A stretch of DNA of 64,000 nucleotides from Plantago major (taxonomy: Eukaryota; Streptophyta; Magnoliopsida; Lamiales; Plantaginaceae), in assembly GCA_026545765.1 (NCBI GenBank), contig CM048843.1:88165050-88229049 (forward strand), read 5' to 3'. Shown here one piece after another: positions 32,825 to 43,369 of the stretch (its first letter is position 1; the number at the start of each line of letters is the position of its first letter). The position numbers and the translations under genes are program-made. The notes under the pieces are model-generated. The model was given only the letters and a program-made list of their open reading frames with translations. It searched no databases and was not told the DNA's origin.

Positions 32825-33729
32825 TGTTAGTGTTTAGGGATGTAGAAATGGCAATTCTGGACTTCCAGTCACAACATAATCTCTTTCCTTAAAGCGTAAT
32901 GAGCGCCCCCACTATCAGTGTACAACAGGGTTGCAGCGAATCGCTCCCAGGATACAAGGAAGCCTAAAAAATCTGTATGTTTGACTACGAAATGTACTTT
33001 CGGAATCAAACTCAAGAACTGGAATAAGCAGTAAAAGAAATTCTACATAAACAATTACTGCAGATATTGTTTTCGTAGCACGACGGAGAGATAGAAGGTT
33101 CTGGTGTTTTTTCAATCTGGAACAACCCTTCCTATTTATAGATTTCAAGAGTCATGTCTGAAGAGACACAACTCTTCCAGAAATCTGGATAAGGATAGAT
33201 GTAATGGATCAGGATTAAATCATATCCATTGGATCACACATTTTCAAATCAATGGTCATGATTAACTGACTGTTGGTTCAAATTTAAAAAGCTGTTGGCT
33301 TTTCCCGGGTTAAACTTGACTGCAGGATTATTACTGCATGATTATTCTCCAGATTAAAGCCCGACCGTATAAATTTTAAACAAAATTAACGGTCGAGATC
33401 GATGCAAGCGTGCAAAGTGCGCCTAACAAAAGCGCCCCATGCGCCCGTGGCACGGGCTCGGGGGCGCGCGTGTGGCCCTGCCTAGTGCACCTACATAATG
33501 ATTAGTTTACACGTCATTAATGCGCTTCTAAAAATAAACTAAACTTTCCACACTTACTTTTTCCATGTGGGACAAAGTGTATTAGTTTATTTATTACTTC
33601 ACACTTTCCATATGGGATAATATGTAATAGTTTATATTACTTCACAATTTCCAGAGCTCATCATTCAATTGCAATGTGGGACATTGATTACCCATCTCTT
33701 CAATAATTTATTTTTGGAAATCTCCCACA
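32825..33729 (-). repeat. 5' LTR of the copia element in copy B
   Basis: On the minus strand the LTR begins TGTGGGAGATTTCC and ends AACACTAACA. A TATA box (CTATAAATAG) lies on the minus strand at 33132-33141, which would drive transcription toward gag and in the same direction as the host gene. Confidence 0.88.
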
Positions 33730-34424
33730 CTTCCTGAATATGATGTTAATATTAATTGTATATAACCGAAGGCTACGATACATAGGTGCACAAAATCGGC
33801 TGTAACGGGTGCCAGGTTGCGGGGACGATTCGTGGAGATTGACGAGAAGCCATATGGTGTAGAGTTGCCACAGATAAACAATGGAGAGACAAACGATACC
33901 CCAATCCTGCACAGATACATACAACATTGTTTCAGAATACTTTTTTCAAAACACAAAATTTGACTAAATGCTTTTTTCTCTATTCGTAAATGATTCAAAG
34001 ACTAGGTTGACTTCAAATCTTAGCTACGCCCCTGCTAAGTTTCCAACATAACGGTGAGGGGAAGTAACTTACCAACCGAGAGAAATGAATGCAATTGGAA
34101 GGAGAAGAGCCTGAAGTCCAATCCCGGAACACAACAAATGAACGGTCGCGGTAAATGTGCTACCCTTCCTCGACTCCGTGATGGGTAGCCACTTGTCGTG
34201 TGGGTTGATCTCTGGTTCCAACTCAGCGTCGCAACTTGACAAAGATGACAAGCCTGATGCAATGTCAATGACTTGTTCATGTTCATGAATACTTGTTAAG
34301 ACATCATCAAGAACTGGAGTTACTCTTGATGATGATGAAGATGAATTAGTTCTGTCCATGCGGAAATTCACCATTTCTGCCATGGATTGTTGTTTCTGAA
34401 GAATGTGATTGTGTTTGTTCATGT

Positions 34425-35295
34425 TGTTGATATGGAAATATGTCCAATCCGTTAAGGGCGCCATAGAGCGTGTCCTAAAGCGCATCACGACTTAACTAGC
34501 CAATTCAGTACTGGTCCGACCTCACATGGTCCGCCCAAAGTGAATCGACCAGTACGCCGAAGTCACTACATTCCCACAGCTAGTCCGAGCTGGCTAAGGA
34601 AAGGACTTGTAAACCTGACCAGGTCAGTACAGAGATGCCTAACGGACCGTACGAGAGAACCTCGGACGCCACCATTACTTTAAGACCAAACGTATGCAAC
34701 ATAACCGCTGAGATACTTCCGTGAGACTCTGGGCTCGGACATCCAGAGTCACCCAAGGGCGGATCAACCAAGCAGACAGGTCTGTCCGAGGGACTAACAC
34801 GGACCCAACAGGCGGAACAGTACTCTCAGAGGGAAAAGGTCCAAACTACCCTCCCAGGCCCACTTATCGGTATTGGACTACTGTTCAATAATGGGCCATG
34901 GGCCGAAGGTAGCATTGGTGTCCAAATCTGGATCGTACACTTGGCATCATCTCATGAGCTACCTCGTGAGTATGCGATATCTATAAATACAGCCCAAGGT
35001 CCAAGACCTAGAGGTAAGTGAAAACTCGACAAATCACGAACCATATTAATATTATAACCTCCCTCATAACTATTACATTGAGAGCTTCCAACTCTCTCTT
35101 GAGTAAAGTCTCTTACCGGATTGACATAGGCAATCCGGGCATCCAGTTCTAACCCCCCCCCCCCCCCCCACTTAGTCGTTTCAGGTGACCTGGTTCGGAC
35201 GAGAAATCCTTCGGACTTCAAGTAGGAGGCGGGCTACAGACCGGGTTGCTTGTAATAAGTTTAGTTAGTTAGTGTTCGAGGTTTACCCCTCAACA
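34425..35295 (+). repeat. 5' LTR of the gypsy element
   Basis: 871 bp, TGTTGA...TCAACA. A TATA box (TATAAATA) lies at 34983-34990. A run of about 17 C near 35153-35170 replaces the five C of the 3' LTR and accounts for most of the length difference. The segment near 34809-34830 also differs from the 3' LTR. Confidence 0.93.
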
Positions 35296-35298
35296 TTT

Positions 35299-35315
35299 TG
35301 GCGCCGTCTGTGGGA
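35299..35315 (+). promoter_or_regulatory. Primer-binding site of the gypsy element
   Basis: TGGCGCCGTCTGTGGGA starts four bases after the 5' LTR. This sequence type is common at this place in Tat-lineage elements; I do not assign the tRNA. Confidence 0.75.
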
Positions 35316-35350
35316 AGCTTACAAAAAGCATCTGTGTTTCGAGTGAACCA

Positions 35351-36837
35351 ATGGCAAGAACAAGACGAACAACAAGAGTTGGTACTACAGAAGTAAGAAC
35401 TCCACCACCGCCACGGGACGCCTTAACCCGGGACGCAGGGTCATGACAGTAAGAGGAGATATCCAAGTGAGGGACGACAACCGCCCTTCCTCGGAAGAAG
35501 ATGCGGCCCGAGCTTCTCCGACAGGAGCTCAAGGCCCACCCGCACCCCAACAATTCACGATGCCTGATGGACGCATTGTCCGCACTAACGACCTTGGATT
35601 GAGCGAGGTGCAGTTTGACAGGCTGCTAACGATCATCCAAGGGTGCCTGGGGTCCAACAATGCTCCTCCACAACAAACCACTCCGCCAGTGGTTATGCCT
35701 CCTCAGGCAGAGCCAGCAATGTCTAGGAACGGACAACGTCCGATCGAGCAGAGATTGGGGGATCAGCGACCCCAGGAGGATTTGCGAGATCTATTGGACA
35801 GGCGGGCGTTAGCCTCACAGATCCGAGGGGAAGGAAGTCTTCAAGTGAGGAGAGAGCACCAAGACGTGAACAATAGACACCCGGAAGTCCCACCCCCAGT
35901 GCCCCCGAGGGACAGAGATCAAGTGGCGGAAACCATTCGAAGAGCCCGCATGAACGACCTTCCCGCGGACGTAGCCATGCATCCGAGGACAGGGGAGATC
36001 ATGACGGCAGACGAGATCTATGCCCAGCAAAAGGCTTTGGAAGCTCAGATTCAAAGCCTCGGACGTCTCGTAAAAGATCATGAGCAGATAACTACCAGCG
36101 CGCCAAATCCCCTGTGTGACAGCATCATGAGAGAGAAGGAGAGAAACAGGAATTCGGACCAAGTGATTCCAAACTTGGAATACTACTATGGGGACGCTTG
36201 TCCCGTGGGTCACCTAACCCGCTTCAACAGCAAGATGGATTCCAAAGGAATGAGTGACAACACCAAAGCCCTCACTTTCTCGTCCACTCTCTTCAGAGCT
36301 GCCATGGATTGGTACACCTCTTTGTCGAATAAATCGATACAGTCGTACGCAGATCTGTCTTCTAAATTCTTGGCTCGATTCGGCAAATCCAAGAGGAGAA
36401 AACGTACCATGGAGCATCTAGCAGGCGTTATACAGGGAGAACACGAGGATCTAAGGACTTTCTTAGATCGATTTCACACGGAGGTTCTTCGGGTTGAGCC
36501 ACACAGTATTAAAGAACGGGTCCGACACCTGTATGCTAATACTCTCAACTCGGAACTCCGAAGAAAACTCTCAAGTCAAGAAGTAAGGAGCGAAAAGTAC
36601 TTAGAAGACATCTGTGAGGAAGTGATGTACGGAGAAGATTACAGAAGGAATGTTCCAGTGAGGGCCAGCTCCAAGAAAGCGAAGGATCCGGCGAAGCAAG
36701 ACCAACGCCCGGCAAAGTTCGATTCAAGAAGAGATCAAAGAGACAGGGGTTTTCACAGGGAGAGAAGTCCGCCAAGACGATATGCGGATTATACCCGGCT
36801 CAATGCTCAAGATCCGACATCTTGCAACTATTGTTGA
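35351..36837 (+). pseudogene. Gypsy gag remnant
   Basis: The likely start is the ATG at 35351 (MARTRRTTRVG), whose frame meets a TGA at about 35444. The long frame (35443-36837, 464 codons) is offset, so one frameshift separates start and body. The body has a proline-rich N-terminus and a retrotransposon gag domain (about 36160-36600, with FRAAMDWYTSL and KFLARFGKS). It then breaks near 36837, just before the CCHC region, which is only partly legible. Confidence 0.85.
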
Positions 36838-36960
36838 GAAGAAGTCGACGTCCAATGGTCAAGCCCCTCACAATGGCCGTAAGAGTAAGAACGCAAAGGC
36901 TATTGCAAGTTTCACAAGTGTCGCGACACGAAACGGACGATCGCATTCACCGAAGATGTA

Positions 36961-38166
36961 GTGGAACACCTGATAAGGGATGGAAAACTGAAGGAGCATA
37001 TCTATAAGGACGAACCTGCGCGACAAGATAGAACAGAGCAAAGGAGAGAGGAGAGGATGACGGAACCACCGCCCCACTCACTGCCTTTGCCACCTCCGCC
37101 AACCAACTATCCACCCCATCTGGACCAACGCTCTTACCGATACGCTGACGATATCGAAATGGAAAATGCCCCATACAGCGGGGTGATCAACACTATTGCG
37201 GGAGGACCAACGGGGGGAGATAGCAGGAACGCAAGGGAGCGCACCGCGCAAAACCTCCGAAACAACGACCGAGCATATGCTAGTCCGGCAATTCCAGGCA
37301 CTAACGCTATATCATTCGATGACAGTGAAATTCCTCCTCCTACAGCAGGGGGAGGAGACATCGAAAACCCAGATGTCCCACTGGTGGTCTCCTTGACCAT
37401 TGCAACCTACCGAGTGAATAAGATCTTGGTTGACACCGGAAGCTCCTCGAACATCATCTCTAAGAGGACACTGGATCAGATGGCATTAGGAAGAGTCCGA
37501 TATGGCAGAGTGCACACCTCCATATTAGGTTTCGGAGGAGGAACTGTACGACCCCTCGGAAGTATCATGTTACACGTTTCTCTCGGCACCTTTCCGGCAA
37601 GGGTGACACAAGAGGTCCGCTTTGTGGTGGTCGAACAAACTTTCGACTACAGTGCCATCTTCGGACGACCAGGTCTCAACCAGTTCCGAGCGGTTTCATC
37701 TACTCTCCACAACAGGATGAAGTTCCCAACAGCCTTCGGAGTCGGACAAGAGCTCGGAAATGTCAGAGAAGCTTGGGAATGTTATATCATGTCCACAAGA
37801 AGGGCGTCTGCGCCCGTGCTAACAGTCACAGTGACTCCCGACGCGCCTACTGTCCTCCCACCCAGAAAGGAGGACTCACAAGTCGGCATAGGAAGCCAGA
37901 AGGAAAAATTCCCTAGAACAACGCGAATCGAGCCCCATGAGACGCTTAAAGAGATCGAAATTATCGCTGGCGATCCCGAGAAGAAAACAAGGACCGGGAC
38001 CGAAATGAAGGTGGAAGTAGAAATGAAGCTCACGTCATTCCGAGAAAATGATGTGTTCGCCGAGTACCGACGACCAAGGATCGACCCACGTTCTGATTCA
38101 CCGTCTGAACATGGATCCTTCGGTCAAATACATCCGACAGAAAAGGAAAGACTTTGGCCCCATTAA
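36961..38166 (+). pseudogene. Gypsy protease region
   Basis: A 401-codon frame holds the end of gag (EHLIRDGKLKEHIY), a proline-rich spacer, then an aspartic protease with ILVDTGSSSNIISKRTLDQM around residues 157-176 and GRPGLNQFRAV near 239-249. It overlaps the following RT frame (from 38048) in another register, and the join between them needs a frameshift. Confidence 0.85.
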
Positions 38167-40464
38167 GGATGCCATCATATCATCCGAAGTCGATCGACTC
38201 CTAAAGGCCGGACACATCGAGGAAGTCCGCTACTCTGACTGGGTTTGCAATGTCGTTCTGGTCGAAAAGTCGCCAGGCAAGTGGCGAATGTGTAATGACT
38301 TCACAAGGTTGAACAAGTTTTGTCCCAAGGATCCGTATCCATTGCCACGGATAGATCAACTGGTTGACTCTACCTCCGGATGTGCGCTACTGAGCTTCAT
38401 GGACGCATACCAAGGCTTCTATCAAATTCGGATGGCCAGGGAGGACGTTAAGAAAACGGCCTTCTTCACGGCAGGAGGAATATACTGCTTCAAGGTGATG
38501 CCATTCGGACTAAAGAACGCGGGAGCCACCTACCAGCGACTGGTAAATCAAATGTTCAAAGATGAGATCGGAAAGACGATGGAAGTCTATGTGGACGACA
38601 TGCTCGTTAAAAGTAAGACTGAGGAAGAGCATATTGAGCATCTCAACAATTGCTTTTCCATCCTGCGGAAGTATGGGATGAAACTGAATCCGGAAAAATG
38701 CACTTTTGGAGTGAAGGGAGGAAAATTCCTCGGATACATGGTCACGGAAAGGGGAATCAGCGCCAATCCCGAGAAAATCAAGGCGATCCTAGATCTGCCA
38801 CATCCAAAAACCCTCAATGAGGTACAACGGCTCATAGGAAGTCTCATGTCCTTAAGTCGTTTTATTTCCCGGTCAGCCGAGAAAAATCTTCCGTTCTTCA
38901 AAATCCTCCGGAAAGGAGAGAACTTTGTGTGGACCGCGGAATGTTCTGAGGCTTTCGAAAAGTTGAAAGAATACCTCCATTCCCCTCCACTGCTCTCCAA
39001 GCCCGTCGAGGGAGAACCACTCTACCTCTACCTAGCAATTACGGAAGAGGCAATGAGTTCCGTCCTAATACGGATTCAAGCTAACGAGCATTTGCCGATC
39101 TACTATCTTAGCAAAACCCTTGCTAGGGCGGAGATAAGATACGTGAAGATCGAGAAACTCGCATACGCTTTGGTTTACACCGCCAGACGGTTAAAACCTT
39201 ACTTCAAATCTCACAAAATAGTGGTACTAACTACGGAACCTTTGAAACAGGTCCTAGGAGCCAATCTGGACGACTCTCTAAGTGGGCGATCGAGCTCAGC
39301 GAATACGACATTTGCTACCAGGCTCCGTCAGCCAAAAAGGCTCAGGTCCTCGCCGACTTCTTGGCGGGTTACCCAGAGAAAGATTCGGAGAAAGTCCCTG
39401 ACAAGCCAGTGTTCGAGTGCTTAATCACCAAACATATAGTCCGAAATCCAGCCCCTCCAAAGTTCAACCCAGAAAACTTTGAGGAAGCCTTTCGTTTCTC
39501 AATCGACCCTCCTTCGCCAGAGGGGAAACTGGTCAACCAAATGTTTCTACTTGCGATGATCCCAGAGACCCATCCGACAAAGATCGGAAGGAAAATCACC
39601 GAGGGAATGAACCAAGCACGAACATGACTCGCAGGAGATCTCCAAATCAAAAAACATCCTTCCGATATTTGGACATTGGAAGTCGATGGTTCTTCCATTG
39701 GAAGAGTGGGAGGAATTGGAATCTACCTTAAGAGCCCACAAGGCGCGGAACTCGACTATGCGGTTTCCTTGGATTTCAAAGTTACAAATAATGAGGCAGA
39801 GTATGAAGCACTCTTAATGGGCCTGCGACTGGCCAAGTCTCTCCAAGCCCGGAAAGTCAAAGCTTACACGGACTCACAGCTTGCCCAAGCCCAATTCTCA
39901 GGAAATTTTTCCACGAAGGGTCCTTCGATGATCAAGTATCTTGAGCTACTCAAGAATGAGGCCAGCCACTTCAAGGAATTCACCATGGAAAAGTTTGACA
40001 GAGTTTGGAACGAAAGAGCCGATGCCTTGGCAAAATACGCATCTGCTACAGCGGCTTTGGACACAAGGAGAGTAATTCTACTCACCATCACCGACTCATC
40101 CGTCATGAGTTCCAATTCGGCGGTCATGATACTCGACATGGGGAGAAACTGGATGACCGACATTCTTAACTACCTCAAGGACGGATCTCTACCGGCCGAT
40201 CCGAAAGAATCAAGGAGTGTGCAGTGCCGAGCAAACAGATACTTTATAATGGGTGATGATCTGTACAAAAGATCTTTTTCCGGGACCCACTTGAGATGCT
40301 TGAACCCGCAAGAAGCACAGACCGTGCTTGAGGAGATACACAACGGAAGCTGTGGGAGTCATTCCGGGGGGAGGACCCTTGCCCAGAAAATCATACGACA
40401 AGGCTATTATTGGCCCACTATCGGTAAAGATTCCGCCGACCACGCCCGGAGATGTCAGGATTGA
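38048..40464 (+). pseudogene. Gypsy reverse transcriptase and two RNase H-type domains
   Basis: RT runs from about 38150 to 38700, with GKWRMCNDFTRLNKFCPKD, FMDAYQGFYQI, MPFGLKNAGATYQR and the active site YVDD at 38588-38599. The connection and first RNase H follow to about 39350 (IYYLSKTLARAEIRYVKIEK). A frameshift near 39250-39300 and a stop at about 39625 lead to a second RNase H-like domain (about 39670-40060, LEVDGSSIGRVGGIGIYL and NNEAEYEALLMGL), the dual-RNase H arrangement of Tat elements. The frame ends at the integrase zinc finger (HNGSCGSHSGGRTLAQKI). Confidence 0.9.
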
Positions 40465-41365
40465 CAATATTACGCAAATATCCCACATCGCCCGACGAAC
40501 CCTATGATTCCGTCAATCATAGCGTGTCCGTTCGATCAGTGGGGTATCGACATTGTCGGACCATTTCCTAGGGGTACCCAGCAGAAGAAGTTTCTCATTG
40601 TGGCTGTGGAGTACTTTACCAAATGGGTAGAAGCCGAGGCTGTTGCGACCATTACAGAGAGTCGAAAAGCGGACCTTTATCCGGAAGAATATCATCCATC
40701 GCTTTGGCGCCCAAGATTCTCGTCTCGCATAATGGTGCCCAGCCTCGTGACATAGGCTGAAGGAATGGCTGGCGTCCTTCAAAATCGAGCAACGATTTAC
40801 ATATGTTGGATACCCGCAAGCCAATGGACAGGCTGAGTCCACAAACAAAACAATAGTCAAGATCCTCGAGAAGCGATTGAGAACCTCGCAAGAAAGTCAA
40901 GGACGACCGAAGGCGTGCTATGGGCGATCGCACCATCGCATCGCAACCAAAGAAACTCCTTTCTCCTTGGTGTACGGTTCAGAGGCAGTCATACCATCCG
41001 AGGTTGCTGTAGAAACTTTGAGAATCCAAGAGTTTGAAGACAAGGCGAACCGAGAAGCTCGGATATTCGAGCTGGACATGTTTGAACAGAAAAGGTCTGA
41101 TGCACTGGCGAACATCCTTAGGTATCAGGCAACCGCCGCCCGAGCCTACAACAGGAACGTTCATGCGGCGAACTTACAAGTCGGGGACCTAGTGCTCCGA
41201 CGGGCCGACATCTTGAGCAATGTTGGAAAACTCAAGCCCAAGTGGGAAGGACCCTACAAGATTGTCGGGGCCAAAGTAAATGGCAGTTATGTATTAGAAG
41301 ATGAGAACGGACGTCTCCTCAGGCGTCCGTGGAATGCTAGAAACCTCCAGAAGTTCTATGCTTGA
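40465..41365 (+). pseudogene. Gypsy integrase remnant
   Basis: The core begins with CPFDQWGIDIVGPFPRGTQQ (40525-40585) and continues VEYFTKWVEAEAV. Stops and frameshifts between about 40660 and 40900 break the catalytic core; the phrase around CATATGTTGGATACCCGCAA is the old Y-P-Q-A-N-G block. The C-terminal frame 40877-41365 is clean, with ETPFSLVYGSEAVIPSEV and the GPY-type module KLKPKWEGPYKIV. Confidence 0.88.
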
Positions 41366-42601
41366 AGAAAATTGCGCGGAGCTCCATCATGTCGATTGAT
41401 CATTTCAATATCAACCATTATTGACACGGAACTCCGTCAGTTCTGTTTCTTTTTTTTGATCCTTTTGTTATTGGCCACGGAGCCCGCAAGTTGTAATTGA
41501 ATTTCCGTCAAATCAATACAACTTCTATCTGTCGATTTGTGATTTTTCGACCTTTGCGTCTGAGATCTAATGTTCGATTAACTACGAAGAAAGCAAGAGA
41601 TTTCATTCATACCTAGATGAATTACACTTAATATTATCTGTACAATCTGCAATCACGGATCGATATCCGAACACTACGAGAAAAAGGCAGAACATGCCTC
41701 TAGAGATACGTCATCTCCCAGCAAAGATCGTTCCCCGTAAGAAAAAGCTTCCTCCATGTCAAAGCGGAAAGGTCTGGTTTCCGCGGAGACCAGGAACTCA
41801 ACCTACCTGCACACAAGAAAACGGTTAAGCATGCCGGAATCCATCAGGATACCACCGAAACATGGAAGGCAAGTCCGGTATCCGAGGAAAACAAAGTGCA
41901 GACAGGAAGAGATTTCCGCCGCACCGGCTTTAAAGACTCAAACTCTCTTGAAATTCGGAAACTGTTTCCAACATAAGAGAGATTTGAGCCATTAAAGTAG
42001 GGATGGAAGAAAATAGAGGAGACGAGCAGATATACATTCAAACTGAGATCTATGCTTTTCGGGGGATGATCTTCAACGATTTTCCCCTCTAGACCCACCC
42101 TGCTCTCAAACTCAGGATAAATGCCGATTTGAGAGTGGACGGGAGTCAAGAGGGGGAAACTATTCAAGAAACCGTCTTTTCACTATTGAGTAGATTTGGA
42201 AAGTGGAAGTTGAATTTGCACGACTAAGGCCAAGAGAAATCCGCAGTATTTATAGAAGTGGCGAACCAATGGGCGTCCGACACGTCAGAACTTCGACGTC
42301 GACAATGGGCTTAAATTATTCATTTGGGTTGAATAGTATTGGGCCAGACGGATTTATCCAGCCAAGCCCAAACAGGCCCATCAACTACGTCCGAGTTTTT
42401 TTTAGCCAATTTTTACAAGAAAATATGCATCAATTTCAGCCGACGAGGTCTGCGAGAAGGAAAAGACGGAGGTTCCACCCAAGGAAAAATAGTTCGAATT
42501 ATATAAGCAAAATTATTCGAACATCTACGTACAGATAATATAGTCCGACAAAAGCCAAGAGAAAGGTACATGCTACCACGGGGCATACCCCGCCTTGAAC
42601 A
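41366..42601. other. Non-coding part of the gypsy element after pol
   Basis: No recognised coding domain. Phrases with TCCGTCAG or CACGGA(A/G)C repeat near 41370-41510. The region 42190-42540, read on minus, should include the promoter and leader for the small antisense ORF at 42602-42868 only if that ORF is read from further right, so its role is unclear. Confidence 0.4.
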
Positions 42602-42868
42602 TCACCATTGCCCAGAAGTTGAACCGCCGCCCCGGACCTGGCGAGCTTGCTGCTGCATCCGAATTCTCCTGCGAATCAACTTCAGCGTCCGCTCACGCTC
42701 CTCTTCAGCCAGTCTCCTGGCTATTCCTGGACATTGAGGGGGCTCACCTTCATAATCCAGGATGATCGGATCGCGCCAAGTTCCCCTGCCCGGATAGATG
42801 GGCGGATGCATGTTCCCGCAGGCACAGTTCACCCAGTGACCATACTCATCATCGCTCGATTCCGACAT
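42602..42868 (-). CDS. Small antisense ORF of the gypsy element
   Basis: An 88-codon frame starting MSESSDDEYGHWVNCACGN. The N-terminus is acidic; a CACGN motif is followed by a Pro/Gly part (PPIYPGRGTWRDPI), an Arg-rich helix (TLKLIRRRIRMQQQARQ) and a Gly/Ser tail. It resembles no enzyme I know. The frame is open in a region where sense genes are heavily broken. It lies between pol and the larger antisense ORF, in the same direction as the latter. Confidence 0.45.
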   Translation of the reverse strand: MSESSDDEYGHWVNCACGNMHPPIYPGRGTWRDPIILDYEGEPPQCPGIARRLAEEERERTLKLIRRRIRMQQQARQVRGGGSTSGQW

Positions 42869-43369
42869 TATCAAAACTAGAAACAATGAGGGAAAGTACA
42901 ACAGTGAAAAGGGAGAATTACCACACCCTTATTTATAGTGGCAATGAGTCTTTCAGATTTCGACATCTGTCAATCATCCGACGACTAAGAAGATGAAAAG
43001 ACGTAGTCATAATGACTATCTCACTGTTTCACCTTCCTCCTTCTAGAAGAATCTCGCATCCCAAGGGACGAACCGTCCGGGTGTCGGAAAGATTATGGTC
43101 TGATTTCCACAATCAGATACCATCTCCAGAGGTCCGTGCTCTTAAGAGATGGGTAATTTATAATAACTCAGCTTAGGAGCAACAGATAAAGAAAGGAACG
43201 AAGAAGAAAGCAAGTAAACGGTCGGAAGCATAAGAAGTTCGTCTCATCGGATAAAATACGGAACATTGTCATAATATGGAAAGATATTCCCAGTTATCAA
43301 AAGGTGCAAATACACCAGAAAAAGTCAGTAAATACAGAATTTCTAACGGGGCATACCCCGGACTTCTCA

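Larger units (their letters stand above)
30409..33729 (-). mobile_element. Ty1/copia element with internal deletion, in intron 2 of copy B
   Basis: The element is flanked by CTTCC (30404-30408 and 33730-33734), starting 32 bp past the exon 2 donor. Read on minus it has a complete 5' LTR (32825-33729), gag-protease, part of integrase, then jumps at about 30783 into the 3' part of the other LTR. RT, RNase H, the polypurine tract and the start of the 3' LTR are missing. The size is 3.3 kb instead of about 5 kb. It cannot reverse-transcribe itself. Confidence 0.9.
29173..34383 (-). pseudogene. Lysine/histidine-transporter-like (LHT8-like) gene, copy B
   Basis: Four exons with GT-AG borders: exon 1 34073-34383 (start MAEMVNF), exon 2 33767-33906, exon 3 29753-30318, exon 4 29173-29661. 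The total is 1506 bp (501 codons plus stop), the usual length of amino acid/auxin permeases. Exons 3 and 4 are clean, with ALAIVGNWAYGNQ, FAVALPFIPRLATLIGS and LNLGLGSLGVALS. Exon 2 lacks one base near its start and has one extra T near its end, so about 36 codons are read in the wrong frame without a stop; the expected phrase LWQLYTIWLLV appears only in the shifted frame. A copia element fills intron 2 and a 14-kb gypsy element sits 41 bp upstream of the ATG. The protein would be a plasma-membrane amino-acid carrier with a damaged membrane segment, so I class it as a pseudogene. Confidence 0.85.

Noticed and set aside
35153..35170. Long C-run in the gypsy 5' LTR
   Set aside because: The 3' LTR has five C here; slippage or a sequencing error explains it, and no function is implied.
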